Notes: generated from the letters alone by a model not told the origin. 64,000 bases of DNA from Lysinibacillus xylanilyticus (GCF_001708185.1 NZ_MDDN01000001.1:124001-188000); one strand, 5' to 3'; counted from the first letter of the stretch, positions 46,428 through 55,417 are shown. Numbers and translations: made by a program.

Positions 46428-47690
46428 TCATTTTACAGCCTCGCTCACTTCAAATCGCAAAATCCTCTTTGTTGCTATCGCCAGCACAACCATGACAACA
46501 CTAATGATTAAAATAGGAACATAGATATTAATACTAAAACCTTCGAATAACAGCCCATACAATATTTGGCCAATTGGTGCCATACATTGTGAAACGGCAA
46601 TGATAATCGCCATCACCTTCCCTAAGTTTTCATTAGGTGTTTCTTTTTGTACAACTGTAATAACGTAAATGGAAATGATCGTCATAATCATTGCTATTAA
46701 AAGTGCACTACCAACAAATAAAGTATAGGATGGATAATAGCCAATTTTAAGCATGATCGGGGTAACCGATAATGCCATTGGAACAATCAATAAAGCAGTG
46801 ATGAAAATCCAAAAATACAAATTATTGATGCCCATTTTTTTCGCAAAGTACCCCATCGATAAAGCCCCTAAGATTGTAGCAAAATCGATTAACCCCATCC
46901 CTACTCCATACAATGTATCACTACTGTGCAAAGTGACACGAAGAATAATTGGTACACCTACAACAAATAAGGGTGTTAATAATAAGTTTAATAATGCCGC
47001 TAAAATCATACATTTGAAAATAAAAGATTGCTTCACTACATAGCTAAAGCCCTCTTTCAAATCATTTACAAGCGTTGAAATAATATGTCCGTTCTGTTCT
47101 CGTTGAATAAATGGTATTTTAATAAACATCTCTAATATGGCAGAGAGGAAAAAGAACAGACCACTCACTATAACAAGCACCTTTAAGCCAATCATGCCAT
47201 ATAGTATTCCCCCTAACACAGGAGCCGCTACATTGGACAATGCTTGAATACCATTGACAATTCCATTTGCTTGCTCCAGTTTTTCCTCCTCTACAAGTAC
47301 TGGAATACTGGCCATCACTGTAGGTGCATACATGGCACTAACGAAAGAAAGCAGCACCATGACAACACCAATAAGCAAAATAGAACTATCACCCATTGCT
47401 AGTACTATAAAGAAACCAAAAACAATGATGCTACTAGTAAAATCGAATATTACCATTAAATTACGTCGATTAAACCTGTCAGCAATAGCTCCTCCAAGTG
47501 GTGCTAGTAAAATTGGGATACTTGATATCGCGAATAGTACTGCAAAAAGATCTGCACGTCCTGTAATATCTAGTACATAAAGTGATAAGGCGAACCTTAA
47601 GAGAGCAGATCCTAAAATAGAAATAATTTGCCCAATTACCATGAGGTTAAAATCTTTTGAAAAACCTTTTCGTTTAATCTGTGATTCCAT
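46428..47690 (-). CDS. MFS efflux transporter (MFS_3/macrolide-exporter type)
   Basis: About 420 residues with twelve predicted membrane helices. LMVIGQIISILGSALLRFAL at the start and the loop GGAIADRFNRRNLM (motif A) are typical of the MefA/enterobactin-exporter group. AAGGAAGGGG precedes ATG 47690. It is the third gene behind a MarR regulator and a small membrane protein, so it is likely an inducible pump of unknown substrate. Confidence 0.85.
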   Translation of the reverse strand: MESQIKRKGFSKDFNLMVIGQIISILGSALLRFALSLYVLDITGRADLFAVLFAISSIPILLAPLGGAIADRFNRRNLMVIFDFTSSIIVFGFFIVLAMGDSSILLIGVVMVLLSFVSAMYAPTVMASIPVLVEEEKLEQANGIVNGIQALSNVAAPVLGGILYGMIGLKVLVIVSGLFFFLSAILEMFIKIPFIQREQNGHIISTLVNDLKEGFSYVVKQSFIFKCMILAALLNLLLTPLFVVGVPIILRVTLHSSDTLYGVGMGLIDFATILGALSMGYFAKKMGINNLYFWIFITALLIVPMALSVTPIMLKIGYYPSYTLFVGSALLIAMIMTIISIYVITVVQKETPNENLGKVMAIIIAVSQCMAPIGQILYGLLFEGFSINIYVPILIISVVMVVLAIATKRILRFEVSEAVK

Positions 47691-47707
47691 GCATAAGACC
47701 CCTTCCT

Positions 47708-48031
47708 TTAACATTCATGGCCCTTTTGAGATTGTATTGTAAGAAGAAAGACATTACTAAAAATACTTATAGTACTCAACCACATGAGCCACTCACTTTG
47801 CGCGCTCCAAGATATCAGTAGCAGCAAGAGTCCCACGATTATAGATACATAATTTCCAGTGCGACTAATTTTTGATTTCCGACGAAGTTTTTCCTTAACG
47901 TAATACGCAGATTTCTTTATTTTACGTTTCATAAGATAAACTTTTTCTTTTAACTTCTGCTTAGTATCTTTTGCTTTTTGAGGATAAAAAAATGTTATAG
48001 CTCCTTTAGTCACGGCGTTCTTCATCTCCAT
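47708..48031 (-). CDS. Small membrane protein of unknown function
   Basis: It has up to 107 residues: a very basic N-terminal half (KRKIKKSAYYVKEKLRRKSK) and two adjacent hydrophobic segments (about 60-100). The start is uncertain; the frame overlaps the MarR gene by 26 bases and has no clear ribosome site at its first ATG. ATG at codon 34 is an alternative. Sandwiched between MarR and MFS genes, it is probably in their operon. Confidence 0.5.
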   Translation of the reverse strand: MEMKNAVTKGAITFFYPQKAKDTKQKLKEKVYLMKRKIKKSAYYVKEKLRRKSKISRTGNYVSIIVGLLLLLISWSAQSEWLMWLSTISIFSNVFLLTIQSQKGHEC

Positions 48032-48581
48032 ATCGTCGTTTTAATAACTCAGTCAAAACTCTCTCTTGGAAGTCCGAAATCTGTTCTGGCTCCTCGATCT
48101 CCATATTTACCGTTTCTTCATACCCGTCTAATTCCTCACCATCAAAACGATAGAGTTTTTGCAATAGCTTCCACAATGTTTCAATTTCCTCAGTATTAAA
48201 GTCTTTAAAGATATCTGCTAAAAAGTAAGTAGACTTCTCCGAACAAGCAATTAAAGCTTTTTTTCCCTCTGAAGTAATCTCGACATTAATTGATCTTTTA
48301 TCTAATTTACTTGGTATCGTTTGAACATATCCTTTTTTCACAAGACTCGTTATTAATTTGTTTGCGGTTTGCTTTGTTGTACCGAGCTTTTTAGCAATAT
48401 TAACGAGCGTTGTGTTTTCTATTGGTAAATGGGCTATGGCAATTAGAGCCATATGCTGTCTAGAAGTTAATACCTCTAAATATTCATCTCCTCTTATCTG
48501 AACTTTATTGACAACTGAAAACAATGTCGCATAACTTTGCTGCATAAAATGCAATTCCTTCAATAAAAGATTTAAATCCAT
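48006..48581 (-). CDS. MarR-family transcriptional regulator
   Basis: About 191 residues. The winged helix is at about 45-115: HMALIAIAHLPIENTTLVNI, KKLGTTKQTANKLITSLVKK, and a DKRSINVEITSEGKKA wing. An acidic C-terminal tail is longer than usual. ATG 48581 follows GAGAGGTG; the frame opens 3 codons earlier. It probably represses its own operon from the inverted-repeat sites around the promoter just upstream. Confidence 0.88.
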   Translation of the reverse strand: MDLNLLLKELHFMQQSYATLFSVVNKVQIRGDEYLEVLTSRQHMALIAIAHLPIENTTLVNIAKKLGTTKQTANKLITSLVKKGYVQTIPSKLDKRSINVEITSEGKKALIACSEKSTYFLADIFKDFNTEEIETLWKLLQKLYRFDGEELDGYEETVNMEIEEPEQISDFQERVLTELLKRRYGDEERRD

Positions 48582-48601
48582 ATGTAGCACCTCTCTATTT
48601 A

Positions 48602-48656
48602 GTCACCATGTTTACTAAATAATACATAACAACTTTCAAAAAGTCAACATGGTGAC
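48602..48656 (-). promoter_or_regulatory. Promoter bracketed by inverted MarR-type operators
   Basis: Minus strand: -35 TTGACT (48642-48647), 17-bp spacer, -10 TATTAT (48619-48624). An exact 11-bp inverted repeat, GTCACCATGTT (48602-48612) and AACATGGTGAC (48646-48656), overlaps or flanks the two boxes, centres 44 bp apart. This fits repression by a dimeric regulator, presumably the MarR encoded just downstream. Confidence 0.75.
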
Positions 48657-48690
48657 TTTTTCATATAGAATGACATACTACATTCAATAG

Positions 48691-48703
48691 ACCGACTGTC
48701 GGT
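48691..48703. promoter_or_regulatory. Orphan TetR-type palindrome
   Basis: ACCGACTGTCGGT is a perfect 13-bp dyad of the kind bound by many TetR-family repressors, next to a TATAAT (48705-48710). No TetR gene or intact target gene is adjacent. Confidence 0.45.
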
Positions 48704-48876
48704 TTATAATACTATATGCTATTCCTCCAAAAAAGGAACTTATTTTAAACATTGTTATTAAAAAAGTAAGAAATTTCCCCATAGAAATAAATCCCTATCC
48801 ATTTAATCATTTTATATAAAATTATATAAAAATTAATTTTCAACATTGAAGATCCTATCAATATTCCTTTTTATGG

Positions 48877-49327
48877 GCCCATCACCAAAAGTTGTGGATG
48901 ACATTTGTTAAAACATATACTATGTAAATAAGTTGATTGGAGTGGAGGCTGGTTGACTCCTTGGGGATTAGCGAAAGAGGGACGAAGGCTAAAACCATCA
49001 CGTCCTGTGATAACGCCTTCGTGACCAACATCCTTTTGCCCCAAGCGGCTCATCGGACGCCCCGCTTTGCTCTGTGCGAAAACGTAGCGACAGCAACAAG
49101 GTTTTATCTGTGCGAAAGCGAAGCGTCAGCGGCAAGGTTTTATCTGTGCGAAAGCGAAGCGTCAGCAACAAGGTTTTATCTGTGCGAAAGCGAAGCGTCA
49201 GCAACAAGGTTTTATCTGTGCGAAAGCGAAGCGTCAGCAACAAGGTTTTATCTGTGCGAAAGCGAAGCGACAGCAACAACAAAGCGCCCAGTCGGAACAG
49301 AAATCAACCACACGTTTTGGTGATGAA
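48877..49327. mobile_element. MITE-like element with terminal inverted repeats
   Basis: Left end CATCACCAAAAGTTGTGG (48880-48897) and right end CCACACGTTTTGGTGATG (49308-49325) are imperfect inverted repeats of about 18 bp. An exact 11-bp direct repeat CCTTTTTATGG flanks the element (48866-48876 and 49328-49338), as a target duplication would. Inside are TTGATTGGAGTGG near the left end, AAATCAACCA near the right end, and the 36-bp repeat array. I see no transposase or credible gene. The reading frame through the array (LCESEASATRFY repeats) has no ribosome site and looks like chance from a repeat length divisible by three. The inner part resembles a GTTGATTGGAG-type palindromic repeat that I recall from Bacillus genomes. 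Confidence 0.6.
49072..49280 (+). repeat. 36-bp tandem repeat array
   Basis: Five full units and one partial, from 49072 in steps of exactly 36 bp. Part of the unit is CTGTGCGAAAGCGAAGCG; the rest is TCAGCAACAAGGTTTTAT. Units 3-5 are identical; units 1 and 2 and the last differ by a few bases. No spacers, so not a CRISPR array. Confidence 0.92.
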
Positions 49328-49414
49328 CCTTTTTATGGTATATTATATTGGTTGTTTCCTTTTATTGAAAAACTTGATTAAATAGGTGATTTTGTAAATT
49401 GATATTTTCAATTT

Positions 49415-49741
49415 TTGTTCCTTCGCCATAGATTACCAAGCCGATCTTTTTTTTATAGAGGTGTTCAATTTCCGATTTGGGATATGTAATTGGCATGATA
49501 TTGGCGTTATTTATAGTTTTACCTTTTTTATGCTCTTATTTTAACAATTCCTTTGATAATAGACGGAACGGGACAATTATTTAATAAATGGCTTAGTACA
49601 AACTATCGGCGATTAGTAACAGGAATTCTAAGTGGAGTAGGCTTTGTTTTTATGTTTTTATACACCGCTCTCTTATTTTGGAATCTAACTATTTATCTCT
49701 ATATAAAAGGGGAATGCATTGGTTCATTAATTTTTAACTAA
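49415..49741 (+). pseudogene. Decayed DUF2085 membrane-protein gene
   Basis: Reading in pieces recovers a DUF2085-like protein: RHRLPSRSFFYRGVQFPIWDM (49424-49486, then a stop), then IGMILALFIVLPFL in another frame, then YALILTIPLIIDGTGQLF continuing to 49741 in the first frame. The family motif CHRxPxRSFFxxGxQFP and the IIDGxxQ end are visible, but the first Cys is changed to Arg (TGC to CGC would explain it) and at least two indels break the frame. No intact start. Confidence 0.6.
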
Positions 49742-49752
49742 GGAGACTGAAA

Positions 49753-50166
49753 ATGTTTTGTACATATTGTGCATCCAATCTATCAGAGCATGCAGAAATT
49801 TGCCATAAATGCGGCGTTAGAAATTTCAAAGTACTTAATTACTGCCATAATTGCGGGAATGAAATAAATCCTTTTCAAGATATGTGTACTTCATGCGGTA
49901 TTATTTTAAGAAAACCTCCAAAGGGTACTCATCCACTAGCTCCTGCATTACTTACATTTCTACTACCCGGTGTAGGCCAAATCATTAATAATCAAGTGGG
50001 TAAGGGATTTCTTTGCTTATTTATATTTATCATGATTGGTGTTTTTATTTTTGATAATTTAATAATTGGATTCATAATTGTTGGTTTACCTATTTTAATT
50101 GATGCTTATTTAATCGGGAAAAAATGCTATGAAGGAAAAGCAGTAGGAAAATGGGAATTCTTTTAA
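49753..50166 (+). CDS. Zinc-ribbon membrane protein
   Basis: It has 137 residues. Three or more Cys pairs (FCTYC, CHKCG, CHNCG, CTSCG) form two zinc ribbons in the first 55 residues. Two or three hydrophobic segments follow, with LAPALLTFLLPGVGQIINNQ, a TM2-like pattern. An AAGGAGACTG site precedes the ATG. Role unknown; probably a membrane protein with a cytosolic zinc-binding head. Likely co-transcribed with the next gene. Confidence 0.75.
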   Translation: MFCTYCASNLSEHAEICHKCGVRNFKVLNYCHNCGNEINPFQDMCTSCGIILRKPPKGTHPLAPALLTFLLPGVGQIINNQVGKGFLCLFIFIMIGVFIFDNLIIGFIIVGLPILIDAYLIGKKCYEGKAVGKWEFF

Positions 50167-50187
50167 TTTTAGGAGGTATAATTTAAT

Positions 50188-50490
50188 ATGTTTTGTCCAC
50201 ACTGTAACGAAGAAATTGCGGAACAAGCGGAAATTTGTCCAAAATGTGGTGTTCGTGTACATAATACATACCAAGAGGATCAACCAAATATAGCTATTAA
50301 TATCCTTTCCTTTTGTTGTATACCGCTCTTAGGGATTATTATGTACTTTGTATGGAAAGATGGTAAGCCTAAAGCCGCTAAATCTGCTTTAATATGGGCG
50401 CTGATTTCAGTCGGTGTATCTGCAGTATTAATGGTCTTATTTTTAATACTAGGATTTGTAGCTGGAGCGATCGAAGAGTATAATTATTAA
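50188..50490 (+). CDS. Small zinc-ribbon membrane protein
   Basis: It has 100 residues: zinc ribbon FCPHCNEEIAEQAEICPKCGV, then two membrane segments (about 33-50 and 62-92). The start matches that of the preceding protein, so the two are diverged relatives in tandem. AGGAGGTATA lies before the ATG. It is followed by a strong terminator. Function unknown. Confidence 0.75.
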   Translation: MFCPHCNEEIAEQAEICPKCGVRVHNTYQEDQPNIAINILSFCCIPLLGIIMYFVWKDGKPKAAKSALIWALISVGVSAVLMVLFLILGFVAGAIEEYNY

Positions 50491-50523
50491 ACAGAGACTA
50501 GGACTTAGCTAGTCGAAACTTTT

Positions 50524-50570
50524 AAAAGCGCGAGAAATCAATTTTAAAAACATTGATTTCTCGCGCTTTT
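50524..50570 (+). terminator. Terminator after the zinc-ribbon pair
   Basis: AAAAGCGCGAGAAATCAAT and ATTGATTTCTCGCGCTTTT form a 19-bp perfect stem ending in TTTT. Confidence 0.85.
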
Positions 50571-50710
50571 CTGATGTGGAGTTTTTTAGGTTCCTGCCAC
50601 CTATCCTCATTACCTCCTCATTTCATATTCAGTTCACAAAGACGTGCTATAGTAAGAAACATAAAAGATTCATATTTTATTGTTGATGAAAATGAAGGAG
50701 GATTTTGACG

Positions 50711-52465
50711 TTGCAGGAAACATCAAAAGATAGGACAAAACAGAACGATTGGCGACGCTTTGTTCGCTTAGTCAAACAAGCTGAGCCGCCAATATGGCTT
50801 TTAATCATCTCATTAATGATGAGTTTAGCGACTACCGGGGTTGGATTTATCGTTCCGTTATTTACCAAAAAATTAGTAGATGGCTTTTCAGTAGAGTCCC
50901 TTGATTATTGGCAAATTATTTTGTTAGGTATTGCTTTTATCGTGCAGGCCATAGCGAGTGGGCTTTCCATTTATTATTTAAATCGTGTCGGACATCATGT
51001 TGTCGCGAATTTAAGAGATCAGCTTTGGAGAAAGTTACTTCATTTACCAATACCCTATTATGATGAAAATGATTCAGGCGAAACATTAAGTCGTGTTACG
51101 AATGACACAGCTGTCGTCAAGGAGCTTATTACAGAACACCTTGCGAACTGTTTATCAGGTGTTATTTCCATTATAGGATCAGTTATCATTCTATTAATCT
51201 TAGATTGGAAAATGACTTTAGTGATGCTCATTGCTGTTCCGCTTGCTATGGTTATTTTGATGCTGTTAGGAAGACGGATGTTTGTCATTTCCAAAGGTAT
51301 GCAAGATGAGACGGCAAAATTTACGTCAGTGTTAAATCAAGTTTTACCTGAAACTCGATTAGTAAAGGCTTCTAATGCCGAGCGTTTGGAATACGAGCGT
51401 GGCAAGAAAGGTATTACCAACCTCTTTACGTTTGGTTTAAAAGAAGCGAAAATCCACGCCTTTATCTCTCCGCTTATTTCGTTTGTATTAATGTCAGTCC
51501 TTGTGGCGATTATTGGATATGGTGGCGTACGCGTTTCTTCAGGAGAGCTTACAGCTGGCGACATGGTGGCATTTATTTTATATTTAATCCAAATCATCAT
51601 GCCGATGACTCAATTAACGATGTTCTTTACGCAGCTCCAAAAAGCGATGGGTGCTACAGAGCGAATCAGTGCATTACTTGAGCATGAAGAGGAGAATATT
51701 TTCGAAGGAATGACCTTAAAAAAAGTGGATCAGCCGATTTATGTAAAAAATGTTGACTTTGCTTATAGAGAAGAACCGATTTTATCGAATATTAATTTTA
51801 CAATTGAACCAGGTAAAGTTACGGCCATCGTTGGACCAAGTGGCGGAGGAAAAACAACAACATTTTCTCTGTTAGAAAGGTATTATCAGCCAACTAGCGG
51901 TAGCATTACACTTGGAGATACCCCGATTGACACCTACTCCCTACATTCTTGGAGAAGCAAAATCGGCTACGTTGCACAGGAGAGTGCACTGTTATCTGGT
52001 ACGATTCGTGAAAATATTTGCTACGGCATCGACAGAGAGGTGCCGGAAGAAGAACTTGAAAGAGTTGCAAAAATGGCCTATGCCGATCAGTTTATCAACG
52101 AACTGCCAGAGCAATTTGACACGGAAGTCGGAGAACGGGGCATTAAACTTTCTGGTGGTCAGCGACAACGAATCTCTATCGCCAGAGCACTATTACGCAA
52201 CCCTCAAATATTAATGCTAGATGAAGCAACATCTAGTCTGGATAGTACATCGGAAATCTACGTTCAAAAAGCTTTAGATAATTTAATGCAAGGTAGAACA
52301 ACGCTTGTCATTGCCCACCGCCTTTCAACAGTAGTGGATGCAGATCAAATACTTTTTGTGGAGAAAGGACATATTACAGGCAGTGGCACACATGATACTC
52401 TATTTGAGACTCATGACATGTATCGAGAGTTTGCTAAGCAACAATTACGTATTAAAGAGGAATAA
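50711..52465 (+). CDS. ABC exporter, fused permease/ATPase (BmrA-like)
   Basis: A half-transporter of about 584 residues that works as a dimer. Six membrane helices are at about 30-320. The nucleotide-binding domain has Walker [10 protein letters not shown], signature [16 protein letters not shown], Walker [13 protein letters not shown] and switch His in IAHRLST. It resembles multidrug exporters; the substrate is not known. TTG 50711 (9 nt after GGAGG) is the better start; TTG 50705 is too close. It is followed after 17 bp by a response regulator and kinase. Confidence 0.92.
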   Translation: MQETSKDRTKQNDWRRFVRLVKQAEPPIWLLIISLMMSLATTGVGFIVPLFTKKLVDGFSVESLDYWQIILLGIAFIVQAIASGLSIYYLNRVGHHVVANLRDQLWRKLLHLPIPYYDENDSGETLSRVTNDTAVVKELITEHLANCLSGVISIIGSVIILLILDWKMTLVMLIAVPLAMVILMLLGRRMFVISKGMQDETAKFTSVLNQVLPETRLVKASNAERLEYERGKKGITNLFTFGLKEAKIHAFISPLISFVLMSVLVAIIGYGGVRVSSGELTAGDMVAFILYLIQIIMPMTQLTMFFTQLQKAMGATERISALLEHEEENIFEGMTLKKVDQPIYVKNVDFAYREEPILSNINFTIEPGKVTAIVGPSGGGKTTTFSLLERYYQPTSGSITLGDTPIDTYSLHSWRSKIGYVAQESALLSGTIRENICYGIDREVPEEELERVAKMAYADQFINELPEQFDTEVGERGIKLSGGQRQRISIARALLRNPQILMLDEATSSLDSTSEIYVQKALDNLMQGRTTLVIAHRLSTVVDADQILFVEKGHITGSGTHDTLFETHDMYREFAKQQLRIKEE

Positions 52466-52482
52466 CGAAGGGATTTGTTAGC

Positions 52483-53160
52483 ATGACAACACTTTTAGTT
52501 GTAGATGATGATGCGCATATTCGAGAATTAATAAAGATATTTTTACAAAATGAAGGCTTAGAGGTAATTGAGGCTACGGACGGTGTGGATGCACTGTCCA
52601 AATTAGCTTCTGATAAAGTAGATATGATCATATTGGATATTATGATGCCAAAAATGGATGGCTGGGAATTATGTGAAGAAATACGTTCATTTAACGATGA
52701 TCTCCCCATACTGATGCTCAGCGCAAAGGGAGAAACCTCACAAAAGGTAAAGGGCTTTAATCTTGGAACAGATGATTATCTTGTGAAACCATTTGAGCCA
52801 GCAGAGTTAATCGTCCGTGTAAAATCTATACTTAAAAGATACCGTATTTCCATATCTCAACTTGTGGAGGCTGGCAATGTAAAGTTAAATCGCAATACAC
52901 ATGAAATCGTATATAATGGGAAATCTCTTACACTTCGTTTAAAGGAATTTGAATTATTATTTGCCTTAGCAAGCTATGCTGGGAAAACATTTTCACGCGA
53001 ACAACTCATTGAAGAAATTTGGGGATATGACTATGAAGGTGATGAACGTACAGTCGATGTTCACATTAAGAGGCTTCGTCAACGTTTCCCACAAGAAACA
53101 AGTGGATTTGTTATTCGCACAATTCGTGGCTTAGGTTATCGATTGGAACTTGTTTCATGA
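52483..53160 (+). CDS. OmpR-family response regulator
   Basis: It has 225 residues. The receiver domain carries the acidic triad and phospho-Asp52 in MIILDIMMPKMDGW; the C-terminal winged helix (about 130-225) ends in RTIRGLGYRLE. It probably controls the ABC exporter gene upstream or its own operon. Its TGA overlaps the kinase ATG (ATGA). Confidence 0.95.
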   Translation: MTTLLVVDDDAHIRELIKIFLQNEGLEVIEATDGVDALSKLASDKVDMIILDIMMPKMDGWELCEEIRSFNDDLPILMLSAKGETSQKVKGFNLGTDDYLVKPFEPAELIVRVKSILKRYRISISQLVEAGNVKLNRNTHEIVYNGKSLTLRLKEFELLFALASYAGKTFSREQLIEEIWGYDYEGDERTVDVHIKRLRQRFPQETSGFVIRTIRGLGYRLELVS

Positions 53161-54227
53161 GGAGACTAAAATACTTTTTAAAGCTTTTATTATCTTTAAC
53201 GATCCTTCTTATCGTTAACATCATATTTGCATTTATTTCATTCCACATCACTTCGTGGATTTATGATTGGTTAGGTAAACATCCACAAGGTTTTTGGCTT
53301 CAGTTATGGACTGTAGTTGGCGTATTTGTTCTCTTTACTTGCACTATTATTATTCTCTTTTTAATTGGACTAAATAAACAGCGAAACTATTGGGATACGG
53401 TTGTAGATGCATTAAGCCGACTTGCTAAAGGTGACTTTACTGTAAAATTAGACCTTAAAACAAATGAAGATCAATTCGGTCAATTAATACATGGTATCAA
53501 CCATATGGCGGTCGAATTAGGCGAATTAGAAAGAATGAGACAAGAATTTATCTCGAATGTATCTCATGAAATCCAATCTCCCCTTACATCTATTAATGGT
53601 TTTGCGAAAGCATTGAAAAACATGGATCTCCCAGAGGATAAGCGACAGCATTATTTAGAAATTATTGAGATGGAAAGTAATCGTTTATCGAAAATTAGTG
53701 ACAATTTACTAAAGCTAACGTCATTAGAATCACAGCATCACCCATTCGAGCCAAAGCACTACCGACTCGATAAGCAATTACGCCATGTAGTGCTAGCACT
53801 TGAACCGAATTGGTTAGCTAAAAATATAGAGATGGATCTTCAATTAGAAAACATTTCGGCTATGGCTGATGAAGACTTATTGAATCAAGTATGGATGAAT
53901 TTACTTAGCAACAGCATTAAATTCACACCCGCTACTGGCACCATTACAATATCTATGACGAAGCAAGTCAATACGATTACTATTGCTGTTCATGATAATG
54001 GTATTGGTCTAACAGAAGAACAGCAAAAACATATATTTGAGCGATTTTATAAGGCTGACCCATCGAGGACAGCTGCTAATGGTGGAAGTGGCTTAGGGCT
54101 ATCCATTGTCAAAAAAATTATCGATATGCATAACGGAACAATCACTGTCGAAAGCAAGCTTGCTGAATTTACAACATTTTTTGTCACATTGCCATTGCAG
54201 ACAGATCAGACTCGTGCAAACGAATAA
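53157..54227 (+). CDS. Sensor histidine kinase
   Basis: It has 356 residues: two membrane helices (about 8-32 and 45-70) with only a short loop between them, so it probably senses within the membrane or via a partner such as the ABC exporter. A HAMP domain follows, then HisKA with SNVSHEIQSPLTSINGFAKAL (phospho-His) and HATPase with NLLSNSIKFTP, DNGIGL and GGSGLGLSIVKKII. Partner of the preceding regulator. Confidence 0.94.
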   Translation: MRRLKYFLKLLLSLTILLIVNIIFAFISFHITSWIYDWLGKHPQGFWLQLWTVVGVFVLFTCTIIILFLIGLNKQRNYWDTVVDALSRLAKGDFTVKLDLKTNEDQFGQLIHGINHMAVELGELERMRQEFISNVSHEIQSPLTSINGFAKALKNMDLPEDKRQHYLEIIEMESNRLSKISDNLLKLTSLESQHHPFEPKHYRLDKQLRHVVLALEPNWLAKNIEMDLQLENISAMADEDLLNQVWMNLLSNSIKFTPATGTITISMTKQVNTITIAVHDNGIGLTEEQQKHIFERFYKADPSRTAANGGSGLGLSIVKKIIDMHNGTITVESKLAEFTTFFVTLPLQTDQTRANE

Positions 54228-54270
54228 TAGCTTCTTTCTTCGTCTGGCACGGGTCTATTAAACAAAGAAT

Positions 54271-54858
54271 CTAGTAAGCTACTTTTCTAAAATACTGATA
54301 AACTTTTTCAAGTTTTTTACCTTGTCTCCCCTTTTTACTTTCCATATTACCAAATTCAAAAAACTTCACTTGTTTAATGCCAACAAAACTAAATAACGCC
54401 CTTTTCATTATTATTTTATGAGCATTATTCAGCCATAATAGAGGATATTTTGTTGGCCCCTTCATTGTGGAAATACACACCACTGATTTTCCTTTTAGAA
54501 GCCCCTCTGGAAATAGCCCCTTTTTATCTTTATACGCAAAATTGGCCGCAAACAATTGATCAATATACCCTAGAAGCATTGCTGGTGGCCTTCCCCACCA
54601 TATCGGATAAACAAAAACGATTTTATCAGCCCATCTTATTTGTTCTCGATATTTCTCAAGCTTTGGATCACGAAACATATCACGACGGCGTTTATGTTCA
54701 TGGAATACTAAAAGCGGATCAAATTGCTCCTCGTATAAATCTAATACTTGAATCTCCTTTATGAAAGGATTGTCATTACAGCCCTTCATAACCTCCTGTA
54801 AAAAAGCATAATTCAAACTTTTATGATTCGGATATGTATAAATAATTAATGTGTTCAT
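54271..54858 (-). CDS. Flavodoxin-fold NAD(P)H oxidoreductase (YwrO/KefF/MdaB type)
   Basis: About 195 residues. The FMN-binding start TLIIYTYPNHKSLNYAF and the FVYPIWWGRPPAMLLGYID motif are typical of the modulator-of-drug-activity quinone reductase group. It likely reduces quinones or electrophiles. ATG 54858 follows GGAGG by 8 nt; the frame opens 8 codons earlier. It is divergent from a MarR gene with shared operators. Confidence 0.88.
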   Translation of the reverse strand: MNTLIIYTYPNHKSLNYAFLQEVMKGCNDNPFIKEIQVLDLYEEQFDPLLVFHEHKRRRDMFRDPKLEKYREQIRWADKIVFVYPIWWGRPPAMLLGYIDQLFAANFAYKDKKGLFPEGLLKGKSVVCISTMKGPTKYPLLWLNNAHKIIMKRALFSFVGIKQVKFFEFGNMESKKGRQGKKLEKVYQYFRKVAY

Positions 54859-54875
54859 TATATAGCCTCCATTAC

Positions 54876-54929
54876 TTATCATTTGATAACGAAATAATAA
54901 ACTTTCTATTTTTAGTTGTCAAATGATAA
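54876..54929. promoter_or_regulatory. Two MarR-type operators in a divergent intergenic region
   Basis: TTATCATTTGATAA (54876-54889) is a perfect palindrome and TTGTCAAATGATAA (54916-54929) a near-perfect one, with centres 40 bp apart, between the reductase (minus) and MarR (plus) genes. This suggests that the MarR protein controls both. Confidence 0.7.
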
Positions 54930-54979
54930 TTGTTTTAAGATAAGTTTTTTGTTATCTTGTCAGTAAGAGGTGAACAAGT

Positions 54980-55417
54980 GTGGACAAAAAAGAATTATTC
55001 GATCAGTTTGTAGCATTTACAGCAGCTGTACACCAAGTAACACACGAATTAACACAAGACGTTAAAATCGACAATATTACCCCAGTACAATATAAAATTC
55101 TTGAACATATAAAAGTAAGCCAACCAGTCACACCTACCGAAATTAGTGACTGTCAGCATATGTCATTACCTAATACAAGCCGTGAATTACGAAAATTACA
55201 GGAAAGAAAGCTAGTAGAAAAAATGATTGATACCGAAGATCGAAGAAAGCATTATGTTTGCCTTACAGCAGATGGAGAAAAAATGATGAAAGAAGCATTT
55301 GCCTGTATAGAAGAGCGCTTTCAACAACTAATACAACATGCATCGAAGAAAGATTTAGAGGACATTCAAGATGCTTTAAACATTCTTAACAAAAAGGTCT
55401 TTCAGCCAAAACTATAA
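54980..55417 (+). CDS. MarR-family transcriptional regulator
   Basis: It has 145 residues. The winged helix (about 30-100) contains TPVQYKILEHIKVSQPVTPT, HMSLPNTSRELRKLQERKLV and the DRRKHYVCLT wing. The start is GTG with GAGGTGA upstream. It probably represses the divergent reductase gene until an electrophile or drug binds. Confidence 0.9.
   Translation: MDKKELFDQFVAFTAAVHQVTHELTQDVKIDNITPVQYKILEHIKVSQPVTPTEISDCQHMSLPNTSRELRKLQERKLVEKMIDTEDRRKHYVCLTADGEKMMKEAFACIEERFQQLIQHASKKDLEDIQDALNILNKKVFQPKL

Noticed and set aside
49072-49280. CRISPR array (36-bp repeats)
   Set aside because: Units are directly adjacent with no spacers and no cas genes are in the window.
48937-49385. Plus- and minus-strand frames encoding 12-residue repeats
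   Set aside because: They arise from the 36-bp tandem repeat, which keeps all frames open; no ribosome site and no family match.
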